This document shows, in pieces, positions 34,000 through 43,248 of a stretch of DNA of 64,000 bases. Where the stretch lies: positions 223,360,554 through 223,424,553 of the forward strand of contig OU015490.1 in the NCBI GenBank assembly GCA_907164885.2. Direction: 5' to 3'. The notes under the pieces are model-generated. The model ran no database searches and was not told where the DNA came from. It worked only from the letters and a program-made list of their open reading frames with translations. Position 1 is the stretch's first letter. Each line of letters begins with the position of its first letter. A program made the translations under genes and the position numbers. This stretch comes from Dolomedes plantarius. Taxonomy: Eukaryota > Arthropoda > Arachnida > Araneae > Dolomedidae.

Positions 34000-34150
34000 A
34001 GCATCAAGGAGCATCGGAGCCGACATAGATTGCCTGAACCCCGCAAGCTAGCATAGAGGAGCCTCGGAGCCGAGATAGATTGCCTGAACCCCGCAAGCTA
34101 GTATAGAGGAGCCTCGGAGCCGAGATAGATTGCCTGAACCCCTGCAAGCT
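34000..34150. repeat. Minisatellite inside the right long LTR, three units
   Basis: Three units of the GAGGAGCCTCGGAGCCGAGA type, each followed by TAGATTGCCTGAACCCC, are present, one more than in the partner LTR. Confidence 0.8.
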
Positions 34151-35016
34151 ACCGATGGGATGATAAGAGTTAAGACTCGTAACCACGACGGAGTGCCTAA
34201 TCCCCACAAGCAAAGGATGGAGAACTGATCCGGCCATTAAAGTCTGCCTATTCCTACGTTATTGAGCGAGTCCGAATAGAGACCCCGATAGATGCACATG
34301 AATATGCCAGACAAAGTCCCCTTCTGCAGTCTGCAAAAATGGAGGTAACCTTTTATTAACTATTGCCAAATATCGTGAGTTACCCGAGTCTTATATGATA
34401 GGCGGAAGTTAAGGAATAATATAGATATATTGCGTACTGAAATGATATTAATTTAAATAAATGAAATAATATAGGCAAATAATACATTGATATAATGAGA
34501 ATGTCTGTAAGTTCATAATTAATAATAATATAATTGAATGTATACTAATATTTTTATTGTGTGAATAAATTAATGTATTGTTTAGAATTCAGAGTAATGG
34601 TATCATTGCCTACCACTATATCCAATCACGACCCACCCAAAGATAACCTACCACACTACTTCCGGATGTCAAGTCTTATATAAACTTCAGTCCATCACGT
34701 GATTAAAGGGTGTGTCTTAATAGTTGATTGGTTTAAAGTTGTTGTTGATGTGCAGAACTTGTTTAAACTTGTACTGACGCATCGCAGCGTCCCTATACTT
34801 AAAAAAAGTCAGCCATCTTGAATGATTTTGCCGAAGGCTGTAATAATGGAATTTAACGCGAATGCCCAAAGGGAATTAAATAACTTAAGGGATTAAAAAA
34901 GGGTTTGTAATTTTGAATAGTAAAATAGTAAAGTGAGGAATTAGTAGTTTTTAAATGTTAAGAGTGTTGAATTAAGAAATTACTAGTTTAATATTATACA
35001 TATATATATATATATA

Positions 35017-35523
35017 TGACACGCGTAGGGCTACGCCCGTCATCTTACAAATTATGGCAGTCATGGTATATCCGGTGGTGTAGCAATAAGTAATCCAATC
35101 AATCATTGAGCAGGCATCAGTTCAATTTAATCCAGTTTTATTCTTTGTCAGGTAAACCACAGCTCCAACTCAGTGCGTTCATTTTGCGCCATTTCTTTTT
35201 AGAGCCGCGGCGAAACACATCTGATAGTATCGACTTCTATTCCACGCTCTAACCAAATTCGCGGGCATCTCCGCGCGCCAACTCTCCTTGGACATGCGCA
35301 GAGCCCGAAACAGACATCTTTCAAGGCTAAAATGTAAACGTTCCTCCTCGACCGCAGAACTCAGAGGCGCGCGAAGATTATATAATAAAGAGGGAATTTC
35401 CCTTTCCCAATTTGCGTCTTTGAATACGAACAATTAGAGGCGAATTACGCCACGAATATAATTTAATTCCCATGCCCCCTTTAAATTTAGAATAATCATT
35501 CTTTTCCCACTAAATCCTTTACA
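35017..35523 (+). mobile_element. Solo LTR in a TA tract, family A copy 2
   Basis: This 507-bp block begins TGACACGCG and ends CCTTTACA. It is separated from the preceding LTR element by 16 bp of TA and from the following gypsy LTR by 12 bp of TA. It shares its 3' part with the block at 2,209-2,726 (GCCCCCTTTAAATTTA, ATAATCATTCTTTTCCCACT). No retroelement interior adjoins. Confidence 0.6.
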
Positions 35524-35535
35524 TATATATATATA

Positions 35536-35878
35536 TGTGGGAAGCGAATTCTTAAGTAATCAATAACTTCACTCCACTACATGTAATTTTAACTATTCTA
35601 TATTTAAACTTGATTAATATAAAAAGAAGTTAATATGTACATAGATTTGAGTTGGTTAATAAGGTAATGTCTACAACAGTCTCTGAAAACTACAAAGATA
35701 CTTCTAGGGGCCGTCTTGCCCAAACTTCAGTTACGTTACAGTACAGGGCCGTCTGCCCGTTACTAGCACTACCATCAGCGTCGGCATCCAGGGGTGAACT
35801 CCCAAGTAACACCTCTCTCCGCGGGATGGCACTGTCGTCTCCTCGTTTACTCAGCGCTGCGTTGTAATACTTCCTTCA
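35536..35878 (-). mobile_element. Gypsy element 2, left (3') LTR
   Basis: This 343-bp LTR begins TGTGGGAAGCG and ends CCTTCA. It matches 39,979-40,321 over its full length with about six substitutions seen by eye, which suggests recent insertion. It sits in a TA tract. No clear polypurine tract adjoins its inner edge. Confidence 0.92.
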
Positions 35879-35992
35879 TCGCTCGGGCATCTTGATGTTT
35901 TGGCCCTCCAAAACTGCTCGCTCTGTACAGAAATCTAAAAAAAAGGAGAAAAGAAAAAAAACAGTATCTAGGACTTAAAGTTATTATGACAT

Positions 35993-38900
35993 TTAATTTT
36001 GCTCAGCTGCCCATGGTTTCATGTGATCTGCGGCAGTTGTTGTTACATTCGGTCCATCGTGGTTGCCTAACTTCTGGACATCAAATCTGTCGTTGGACTT
36101 TATTTTCGTAATCTTGTAGGGTCCGAAAAATTTAGGTTTCAGTTTAGTTCCAGTTCCAAATTGAGTTTTTTCAATCGCAACGAGTTCTCCAATTTTATAT
36201 TGTCTTGCGTTCTTCCTTTTCCGATTAAAATTTTTCTCATTTTCTTCTTGTATCTTCAATATATTCTGTTTTGCTATTTCTCTCATGTTTTTTCGGTCTT
36301 CCATACTTGCTCTGATATATTCTTCTTCTAGGATTTCCTTTATTTTTAAATCTTCTTTACTTTTTAATTTAACTCCAGTAAGAAACTCAAACGGTGTAAA
36401 TTTTGTTGATCTTGAAATGGCACTGTTAATAATTTTTTGAACGGCAGGTACATGCTTATACCACTTGGTTGCATCATCGATGGATAGTTTCGACAAAATC
36501 GGGATGAGGGTTCTCTGCATCCTCTCCACCTGTCCGTTTCCTCTTGGAATTCCGGCTGTTATTTTAATGTGGTCTATATCTTCTTCTTTACAAAATTCCT
36601 GAAATTCGTTGGACAAAAATGCACCACCTTTATCTGAAATAATCCTTGACGGGTTTCCAAATGTTGTTTGTTGTAACCTCAGTTTGTCGATGGCGTCTTT
36701 AGCTGACGTTGATTTTGTGGGGTACAGCCAAACATACTTCGTAAATGCATCTACCACGGTAAAAATGTGCTGGTACTTTTTGTTCGATGAGGGCATTGGT
36801 CCAATAAAATCTATGTGGTACGTGCTTAATGGTAAGTTCTCTTTGGGAATCGGATTCAAAAATCCTTCACTTTTCCCGCTTTTTCTATTACACAGTATAC
36901 ACTCAATACAATTCGCAATGACACTTTCGATTTTCGTTTTCACTTTTGGTATGTAGAAGTCTTGTCTCAAAATTTCTTCTATCTTTGCTACTCCAAAGTG
37001 GCCTTTGTTAGGAATTTCACGTATGATTTCTTTTTGCAAGTCTTCCGGAACAACTAAAAGATCTTTTCCATTTTCGTACTTATATAGAACGTCTTTTTCA
37101 ATTGAATAATCATTGTTTTTACCCAGTTTCACTAATTCCTTGATAGTCTTAACCCACTCGTCGTCATCTTGTGCTCTTGCAATTTTAGTAGTTAACTCTG
37201 CGTGCGAACGTGTTGTCACTAACACGGTTTTTTGGCTCAAAGCATCTACGTGTTTTGTTGTTTTGGGTACTGGGAATTTTTTAACTGCTAACGTTTTGCT
37301 TGGGGAAGGCTGAATTGTTCCGTTCTCTATTACATAACCTAAAAATTGAATGTTTTGCTTCAAGAATTGGCACTTTTTAAAATTTATCTCTAATCCATAT
37401 TCGGATGCTCTTTTCATCACACGTTTTAATTTAAGTAAACCTTCTTTCTCATTGTTCGATGGAATTATCAAATCATCCATATAAATAATAATGGTGTTGT
37501 CTTTTAACATATCTCTAAATATTGTATAAATGTATCGTTGAAACACACTGGGACTAGTGGACAGTCCAAACGGAACTTTTAAAAACTCATATTCTCCTTC
37601 GTGAGTGAAAAATGCTGTATATTTGCGGCTCTTCTCTGCAACATCAACATGGAAAAATCCGTTCTTTAGATCAAGCGTCGTGAAAATCTTTGATTGTTCC
37701 AATCTATCTAACGCGTCTTCTATAAGGGGTAAAGGGAAATTGTCTTTAACGATCTTTTTATTTAACTGCCTGTAGTCAATACATAAACGGTACTCGCCTG
37801 ATTTTTTCTTACACAATACTACGGGTGCAGCGTAATCTGAACACGATTCTGTTATTATATTATCTCGCAACCAAATTTTTATTTGCTCTTCGATTATTTT
37901 TTGCTCTGCAAAGGGAAATCTCCGACAACGCTGTTTCACAGGAACTTCGTCTTTCAAAACAATGTTCATTTTTAACCCCGTGTTCTTAGTTTTGTTTGGT
38001 TTGTAATTCGCGATGAGGTCCGCAACTTCTGTTTTCAATCGCGAGTCTAAATTATGGCAGATGTCAATTTCGCTCTCGCTTATGGCGTCTCGTATTGTAA
38101 ACAGTCTTTCGAATTCGCTCGATGTTTTGTCTACATTATGGAGTGGCGAATCTTCTCCCTCTGTGTCCTTGACACGTTTTCGGCCTATTCGAACGATTCC
38201 TACATGATAATTTTTTCGCTCCCCGGTAACTCTCATTCCGTTTTCATCTAATATGATATTTAACCGTTTCATGACATTCATACCGATAATAACGTCTTCG
38301 CACAATTCTTTCAAAACGTATATATCACCAGTTATAACACAGTTGTCTATTTTTATTTCCGCATTAAAGTAGCCTAAAGGAGTCACTTCCCCATTACCGA
38401 TACCGTTTAAAATAATATGATCGTTCTTTAGTTCTGGTTTACTAAGCTTTTCATAAATAGATTCTTTGATCATTGTAATTTCACTACCGCTGTCAAACAA
38501 TGCATTAGTTTCATAACCCATAATAGTAATTTTCTTTTTAATTTTATCATCATTAGCATAAGATTTAATTTTAAACACATCTTTAGTACAATCAACAGCT
38601 TTATGATTAAAATTCGAACATTTAAAGCAACGCAATCCTCGAGCTTTGTTTTGGCATTCGTTAGATTTATGCCCAATTTCATTACATGAATAACAGACTA
38701 TGTTAGAGTATTTGTTCCGATACTGGTCCCTGTAATTAAATTTTGGTTTCGATTCTTTACTTCTGTTTTCATTCCATCTGTACGGGTCTTTAGTCCGTTT
38801 CTCAAAATTGTGTCGTTTCATACATACGTTTTTAAAATGATTCTGACTCTCATTGACCGGCGTTTGTGTTAAAATTAATGTCCGTTCTCGTGACTCTACT

Positions 38901-39238
38901 TCTTTTTTCAAAAATTGTAGCAAATCCGTAATTTTATTTTTTTCTGATTCGGTGGATCTATTAAATTCTAGAGCTATATCGTGCGGAATGGTTTTGATCA
39001 AAATAGGGAATAGTAACGTTCCGTACGTGTTCGGTTCAATACCAAGACTTTGTAGCGCATTTACTTCAACGGAAACTGTATCATAAACTTTGCGTAATGT
39101 TGCTACATCTTTTGAATTTCTACACGGCGTCAGGTTTAATAATTTTGACACGTGAAAGTCCACGATTAACTCTACCTTTCCAAATCTAGAATCTAAAATT
39201 GAGATAGCTTTTTTATAATTATCAGCTACGAGTGACAA
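35993..39238 (-). CDS. Gypsy element 2 Gag-Pol polyprotein lacking RNase H
   Basis: The 1,081-codon frame holds, in order, a DUF1759-like Gag region, two zinc knuckles at about 182-217 (CYSCNEIGHKSNEC, CFKCSNFNHKAVDC) and an aspartic protease loop (LFDSGSEITMI, about 247). The reverse transcriptase follows (YRLCIDYRQLNK, TTLDLKNGFF, YMDD at 586-589). At residue 663 the RT connection (PVPKTTKH) runs straight into VDALSQ, which normally follows RNase H, so RNase H is missing in frame. Integrase has an H/C zinc-binding part (C787, C790) and an intact D-D-35-E set at about D810, D869 and E905. The first Met is internal: the same frame continues upstream past one TAA. Confidence 0.9.
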   Translation of the reverse strand: MSLVADNYKKAISILDSRFGKVELIVDFHVSKLLNLTPCRNSKDVATLRKVYDTVSVEVNALQSLGIEPNTYGTLLFPILIKTIPHDIALEFNRSTESEKNKITDLLQFLKKEVESRERTLILTQTPVNESQNHFKNVCMKRHNFEKRTKDPYRWNENRSKESKPKFNYRDQYRNKYSNIVCYSCNEIGHKSNECQNKARGLRCFKCSNFNHKAVDCTKDVFKIKSYANDDKIKKKITIMGYETNALFDSGSEITMIKESIYEKLSKPELKNDHIILNGIGNGEVTPLGYFNAEIKIDNCVITGDIYVLKELCEDVIIGMNVMKRLNIILDENGMRVTGERKNYHVGIVRIGRKRVKDTEGEDSPLHNVDKTSSEFERLFTIRDAISESEIDICHNLDSRLKTEVADLIANYKPNKTKNTGLKMNIVLKDEVPVKQRCRRFPFAEQKIIEEQIKIWLRDNIITESCSDYAAPVVLCKKKSGEYRLCIDYRQLNKKIVKDNFPLPLIEDALDRLEQSKIFTTLDLKNGFFHVDVAEKSRKYTAFFTHEGEYEFLKVPFGLSTSPSVFQRYIYTIFRDMLKDNTIIIYMDDLIIPSNNEKEGLLKLKRVMKRASEYGLEINFKKCQFLKQNIQFLGYVIENGTIQPSPSKTLAVKKFPVPKTTKHVDALSQKTVLVTTRSHAELTTKIARAQDDDEWVKTIKELVKLGKNNDYSIEKDVLYKYENGKDLLVVPEDLQKEIIREIPNKGHFGVAKIEEILRQDFYIPKVKTKIESVIANCIECILCNRKSGKSEGFLNPIPKENLPLSTYHIDFIGPMPSSNKKYQHIFTVVDAFTKYVWLYPTKSTSAKDAIDKLRLQQTTFGNPSRIISDKGGAFLSNEFQEFCKEEDIDHIKITAGIPRGNGQVERMQRTLIPILSKLSIDDATKWYKHVPAVQKIINSAISRSTKFTPFEFLTGVKLKSKEDLKIKEILEEEYIRASMEDRKNMREIAKQNILKIQEENEKNFNRKRKNARQYKIGELVAIEKTQFGTGTKLKPKFFGPYKITKIKSNDRFDVQKLGNHDGPNVTTTAADHMKPWAAEQN

Positions 39239-39295
39239 ACCAGAAATAGCTGTTTTCGCGTCACCTGATAAATATGTGATCAGATAGTTAAATTT

Positions 39296-39817
39296 TTACA
39301 CTTCTGTTAATGCTTCGCTATCGTGAATTGCATTTTTGAATTGGGCCCAAAAATTTGGCCATTTACATATTTCGCCATTAAATGCTTCAATAACTAAACG
39401 CGGAAGTTTCACTGGTGTGGCGATTCTAGAAAACGAATCTTCTGAACTTAACTCTGTCGACTTATTTAGATTCTTACTTTCCGTTTCTAATTTCTTAATA
39501 ATTTTTTTAGCACGGACTTTGGCTATTATTACGTCTTCGTGATAATTCTCTGCTGAAATTGTTTCTTTTTCAAGTTGTTTTTCGTCTGTAATATCATTCT
39601 CAATCTGACTATCTATTAATTTTAAGTTTTTTTCCTTATCGGTTAAAAGTGTGAGTAATTCGTCTATTAAATCTACATCTGGCTGAGTTTCATGCATAAC
39701 GGCTTCCAATCTTTTAATTATTTTTGTCGTGGCCGTTCTCAGCGTAGCACGCTTTTTCAAATTTTTTTCTAATGCTTCCATCATGCAATATAATAAGAAT
39801 AAGAACTCGCTTACCAT
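39296..39817 (-). CDS. Gypsy element 2 N-terminal Gag segment
   Basis: This 173-codon frame begins in a coiled-coil-like, Lys/Glu-rich region (KNLKKRATLRTATTKIIKRL) and ends VIEAFNGEICKWPNFWAQFK, the start of the DUF1759 Gag domain. It stops at a TAA (39,296-39,298) inside that domain. The next codons are in the same frame and continue the domain (KFNYLITYL) into the large downstream frame. Whether the stop is a lesion or is read through cannot be told from sequence alone; a stop inside a folded domain favours a lesion. An alternative start is the Met at codon 12. Confidence 0.75.
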   Translation of the reverse strand: MVSEFLFLLYCMMEALEKNLKKRATLRTATTKIIKRLEAVMHETQPDVDLIDELLTLLTDKEKNLKLIDSQIENDITDEKQLEKETISAENYHEDVIIAKVRAKKIIKKLETESKNLNKSTELSSEDSFSRIATPVKLPRLVIEAFNGEICKWPNFWAQFKNAIHDSEALTEV

Positions 39818-39978
39818 TTTGGTCTTTCGGGTTCACTAGATGTCTTTCTTTTCAGGTTGGAATGGCTCTCAGCTTAATCCAAAAGTCACAGTCTTTTAAA
39901 ACCTTTCACAGTATATTTTAAAACTAACTTATCTCTTATCTAACTTAACTTATATTTTATCCCTGCCAGGCTCCCATT

Positions 39979-40321
39979 TGTGGGAAGCGAATTCTTAAGT
40001 AATCAATAACTTCACTCCACTACATGCAATTTTAACTATTCTATATTTAAACTTGATTAATATAAAAAGAAGTTAATATGTACATAGAGTTGAGTTGGTT
40101 AATAAGGTAATGTCTACAACAGTCTCTGAAAACTACAAAGATACTTCTAGGGGCCGTCTTGCCCAAACTTCAGTTACATTACAGTACAGGGCCGTCTGCC
40201 CGTTACTAGCACGACCGTCAGCGTCGCCATCCAGGGGTGAACTCCCAAGTAACACCTCTCTCCGCGGGATGGCACTGTCGTCTCCTCGTTTACTCAGCGC
40301 TGCGTTGTAATACTTCCTTCA
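39979..40321 (-). mobile_element. Gypsy element 2, right (5') LTR
   Basis: This is the full-length partner of 35,536-35,878, with TG...CA ends. The outer edge enters a 300-bp (TA)n tract. The promoter in the minus-strand sense should lie within it, but no TATA box could be assigned with confidence. Confidence 0.92.
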
Positions 40322-40628
<307 letters not shown>

Positions 40629-41103
40629 TGAAAAGCATTAATTAGAGAGAGAAAAATAGTTAAGATAATTAAAGGGGGCTTCAGGATAGTTTTATTTTCG
40701 TGGCGTTAAAACGTCACTGTTGTTCACAATTCTTAAAGTAACGCGAAAAATGAAACAGATCAAAAAGGGAAATTCCCTGCATAGAGCATAGATTTGGTTG
40801 ACAGTTTGACCACGCCCAAGCCTCATCGTCGGTGGTGACGTGTAAGACAGTATGCTAGAAGCTTGGAAAAAGGTTTTTATCAGATTGGGATTAGATTTGT
40901 ACGCAATTTGACGTGGTCGCGCGTCGCGAGAGGAGATGATGATCACTTGGCACGGATTGAATTGAAATTAAGTAATGATAGTTAAAGCTCTTAGAGGTAA
41001 CTGATTTGTATTTATTTACCACAGGTCTACGTTCATTGACTGCTAATTAAGGAATTATTTAGGGGAAAAGTTAAGCGGGGCTACGTCTCGATAAGACGCA
41101 TGT

Positions 41104-41105
<2 letters not shown>
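40629..41105 (-). mobile_element. Solo LTR in a TA tract, family A copy 3
   Basis: Read on the minus strand this 477-bp block begins TGACATGCG and ends CTTTTCA, with TA tracts on both sides (41,107-41,140 and 40,322-40,628). It shares with copies 1 and 2 the GGGAATTTCCCTTTT block and the ACGCCACGAAAATAAA / GCCCCCTTTAAT block near its 3' end. No internal region adjoins. Confidence 0.55.
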
Positions 41106-41147
<42 letters not shown>

Positions 41148-41149
41148 CC

Positions 41150-41315
41150 CCCCCTCAAGGTGGCTTGATGGTGCTGAATGCGACCTCACAACGCTTGGTG
41201 TGAGGGGTTGTGAGGGGGTTGGAAAGGTGCCGCGCTGGATAGGGAACGCTGGAGACGCATTTTAGAGATAGCCAGGGCCTGTCGCAGGCTGTAGTGCTGT
41301 AGATGATGATGATAT
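41150..41315 (-). mobile_element. Candidate LINE 3' end
   Basis: The stretch GAGGGGTTGTGAGGGGGTTG, then CCGCGCTGGATAGGG and GCTGTAGTGCTGTAGATGAT ends in GATGATGAT and a TA tract. A short terminal GATGAT repeat after a GC-richer block is the look of some non-LTR retrotransposon 3' ends; orientation would then be plus. No coding motif can be read with confidence. Strand and identity are uncertain. Confidence 0.25.
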
Positions 41316-41524
41316 ATAAAATATATATACAAAGAAAAATATTCAAATGGCTGTTCCCCGGAAACTACATTAAATAAAGAGACATCAAATTGAAGGCGCC
41401 TCTTCCTTGATCCGGTCCATTTATATATCGTCTCCATTTGCCTTCCTACCTTGTGCCATGACTACCGAACTGTGTGGAAAATCACGAGTTCTTAAACTCA
41501 TGTTTCATCGCCACCGATTTAATT

Positions 41525-41566
41525 TAGTTATTACACACACACACGCACACACACACGCACACACAT

Positions 41567-41665
<99 letters not shown>
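41525..41665. repeat. (CA)n-(TA)n compound microsatellite
   Basis: About 60 bp of CA/GCACA repeats run into about 75 bp of TA. It directly precedes the element with GTACCTAGGGCC motifs. Confidence 0.95.
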
Positions 41666-42410
41666 GGGGACACTCTTGTACCTAGGGCCACCATGCTTTA
41701 TTTAAATAATTATTTTTTTACAGCATTTTTACTCATTGGAGTGAGTGACAACGTTGTTTCAATTCATAACAGCCATTTTTAATGAAAGCAAGTAGACGCT
41801 ATAGTTAAATAGAAAAGAAAGTCTTGATTTGATGATCAAAACTAAATTTTTTCACTTCAATTTGAAGTCTTCTTTTGTGAAATAAAGTGCAAACTTATGT
41901 TTTAATGCATAGCAGATATTTTTTGTTTTGTAATCATTAAAGGAAAAAATTATATAAAAATAAAGTTTGGTTTCTGCAGGTCAGTGGCTATACAAGCCAT
42001 TTTGCCAAAAACAACAACATCTTGTACCTAGGGCTATAATCTTATCTTGTACTTAGGGCCATGGCCTCTGGTAGAAAAGAGGTGGACGAAAACTTGGCAA
42101 GTGTAGAAACTCATACCCCCGAGAAAAATGAAAATCAAGCACAATTATTGAAAAAAGTAATTGATAAAAAAATGGTTACGAAATCTGTGTTTGAAACAGA
42201 AAATTTATGTGGGATCATTAAGAAGATAATGGAGAAAAAACATACATTAGAAAGTGATGAAATAATAAACATTTCTTCCTTACGAAGATTTTAGAAGTTG
42301 TGCATGAAAGAAATAATGGATACAAATTGTTTTTTTTATTATAAACAACAATTTCAGTGTTTGGAAATAACTGGCCCTAGGTAAAATAGTGTTATTGTAC
42401 CTAGGGCCAT
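41666..42410 (+). mobile_element. Candidate DNA transposon with repeated GTACCTAGGGCC motifs
   Basis: The 12-bp motif GTACCTAGGGCC occurs at 41,678 and 42,397, with one-mismatch copies at 42,024 and 42,049 and an inverted near-copy at 42,373. The outer copies lie near the ends of a roughly 740-bp block. Such iterated short motifs often mark transposase-binding sites. The block begins after a TA tract (GGGGACACTCTTG). No clean terminal inverted repeat or target duplication could be fixed, so the boundaries are provisional. Confidence 0.4.
42061..42294 (+). CDS. Unrecognised 77-codon frame between CCTAGGGCC motifs
   Basis: The frame starts with ATG immediately after a GTACTTAGGGCC motif and encodes a charged protein (KKVIDKKMVTKSVFETENLC, IIKKIMEKKHTLESDEI). 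No domain is recognised. It could be the surviving first exon of a transposase or regulator of the surrounding element, or a fortuitous frame. Confidence 0.35.
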   Translation: MASGRKEVDENLASVETHTPEKNENQAQLLKKVIDKKMVTKSVFETENLCGIIKKIMEKKHTLESDEIINISSLRRF

Positions 42411-42452
42411 TTGTAATTTTTTTTAAATTTTCAATATCATTTACAAGTTTTT

Positions 42453-42665
42453 GGAACGAAGTTCTTTTACGCGGCTTAGAGTGAACTGACAGATTGTCAC
42501 GTAACGAAAAAGCGTTATGCCCCCTTCATAAGAGATTTTTCTCAATGATTCTGTGGCTGAAAGGTTGTCGCATCGGACTACGGAGTATCGGACTACAGCA
42601 CTACGGATTGAGAGGTCCCTGGTTCAAATCCCGGCTCAAACGCTGGCCGTTTCTATTCCCGCTCA
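42453..42665 (+). mobile_element. tRNA-derived SINE, copy 1
   Basis: The block starts GGAACGAAGTTCTTTTACGC and contains CGTAACGAAAAAGCGTTATG in the middle. It ends in a tRNA-like part: TGTGGCTGAAAGGTTGTCGC (A box) and CTGGTTCAAATCCCGGCTC (B box). A copy on the minus strand lies at 57,541-57,752 and shares the whole order. The tRNA-like part lies in the 3' half, not at the 5' end as in most SINEs. Confidence 0.7.
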
Positions 42666-42690
42666 TTCTGGGAATAGCGCAGTATATATA

Positions 42691-43069
42691 CAGAGGCTGT
42701 TCATACATTTCTTAGACGATGTATATTGTATTCACAAAATTACATTACATAAAATTCTTGTGTTTTAAATGTTCTATTTGACATCCCTTATTCTGAACTA
42801 TCTTTCGACACCGCAATTTCCAGGATAATAATGCCTTTTGAAGTGTCAGAAGAGGTATTCTATCCCATTCCTCCTGAACAGCTTTCCATAGTACTGTAAG
42901 GGATTTGGGGCGACGTTTGGATAATGCAAATTTTAAAAGTCCGAAAGCACTAAAATCCATAGGTGATACATCGGGAGATTTAGTAGGGATATCAGTGAAG
43001 GGTATGGCCTTAATACCAGTTTTATGTTCCATTTCTTTTAGGAAATTTACAGTGGATTTTGATGTGTGA
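42691..43069 (-). pseudogene. Mariner element, 3' fragment in inverted orientation
   Basis: It begins with the terminal repeat CAGAGGCTGTTCATACATTT and encodes on the minus strand the C-terminal mariner region. This includes KAIPFTDIPTKSPDVSPMDF, KRRPKSLTVLWKAVQEEW and a QIEHLKHKNF end. It aligns with the 3' part of the copy at 43,249-44,549 and breaks off at 43,069 before the second catalytic Asp block. Confidence 0.85.
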
Positions 43070-43248
43070 CTGCTAAATAAACTATGGACTGCTCGGAATA
43101 AACTATTTAGATGTAATTAATTTGTAATCCTTTAACACGGCCTACGTTTACGGACTGCAGTATTATTAATAAGTATTAAGGAGTTTAAGAGGGATTTATG
43201 ACATAAAGAGAACGCCTCGAGCCGCCATTTAGACGGGCTCGTCATATA

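Larger units (their letters stand above)
31292..34655. mobile_element. Nested non-autonomous element with 1.2-kb LTRs
   Basis: The insert starts TGTCGTGGGG and ends CTACCACA, and is flanked by CTACT at 31,287-31,291 and 34,656-34,660, a 5-bp target duplication. The two long repeats (31,406-32,629 and 33,387-34,655) are over 90% alike by eye. Between them lie only 757 bp of AT-rich, GAATAATAAGT-rich sequence with no coding capacity. TGGTGCCTTTGACG at 32,633 is a candidate primer-binding site, and ACGAGAAGAA before 33,387 a candidate polypurine tract. The organisation is that of a TRIM/LARD-like element with unusually long LTRs relative to its core. Confidence 0.75.
26176..35000 (-). mobile_element. 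Large LTR element without recognisable genes
   Basis: A 572-bp LTR (26,176-26,747) recurs at the right end in two pieces, 31,053-31,291 and 34,656-35,000, interrupted by a younger element. LTR ends are TG...CA on the right copy; the left copy ends GA. In minus-strand sense a G-run (GGGGGGG) directly precedes the left LTR and could be the polypurine tract. The internal part (26,748-31,052) has no frame with gag or pol motifs, so the element is non-autonomous or fully decayed. It includes a tRNA-derived SINE at 28.8 kb. Confidence 0.65.
35536..40321 (-). mobile_element. Gypsy element 2, near-complete LTR retrotransposon
   Basis: The 4.8-kb element has near-identical 343-bp LTRs, one large minus-strand frame with gag, protease, RT and integrase features, and TA tracts on both sides. 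A TATA target duplication is compatible with this but cannot be proven inside a TA array. Just inside the 5' LTR (minus sense) TGGGAGCCTGGCAGGGAT follows two bases after the terminal CA and is a candidate primer-binding site. The matching tRNA was not identified. Confidence 0.9.

Noticed and set aside
42550..42640. Possible functional tRNA gene
   Set aside because: A and B boxes are present but acceptor and anticodon stems do not close, and a repeat copy exists at 57.5 kb.
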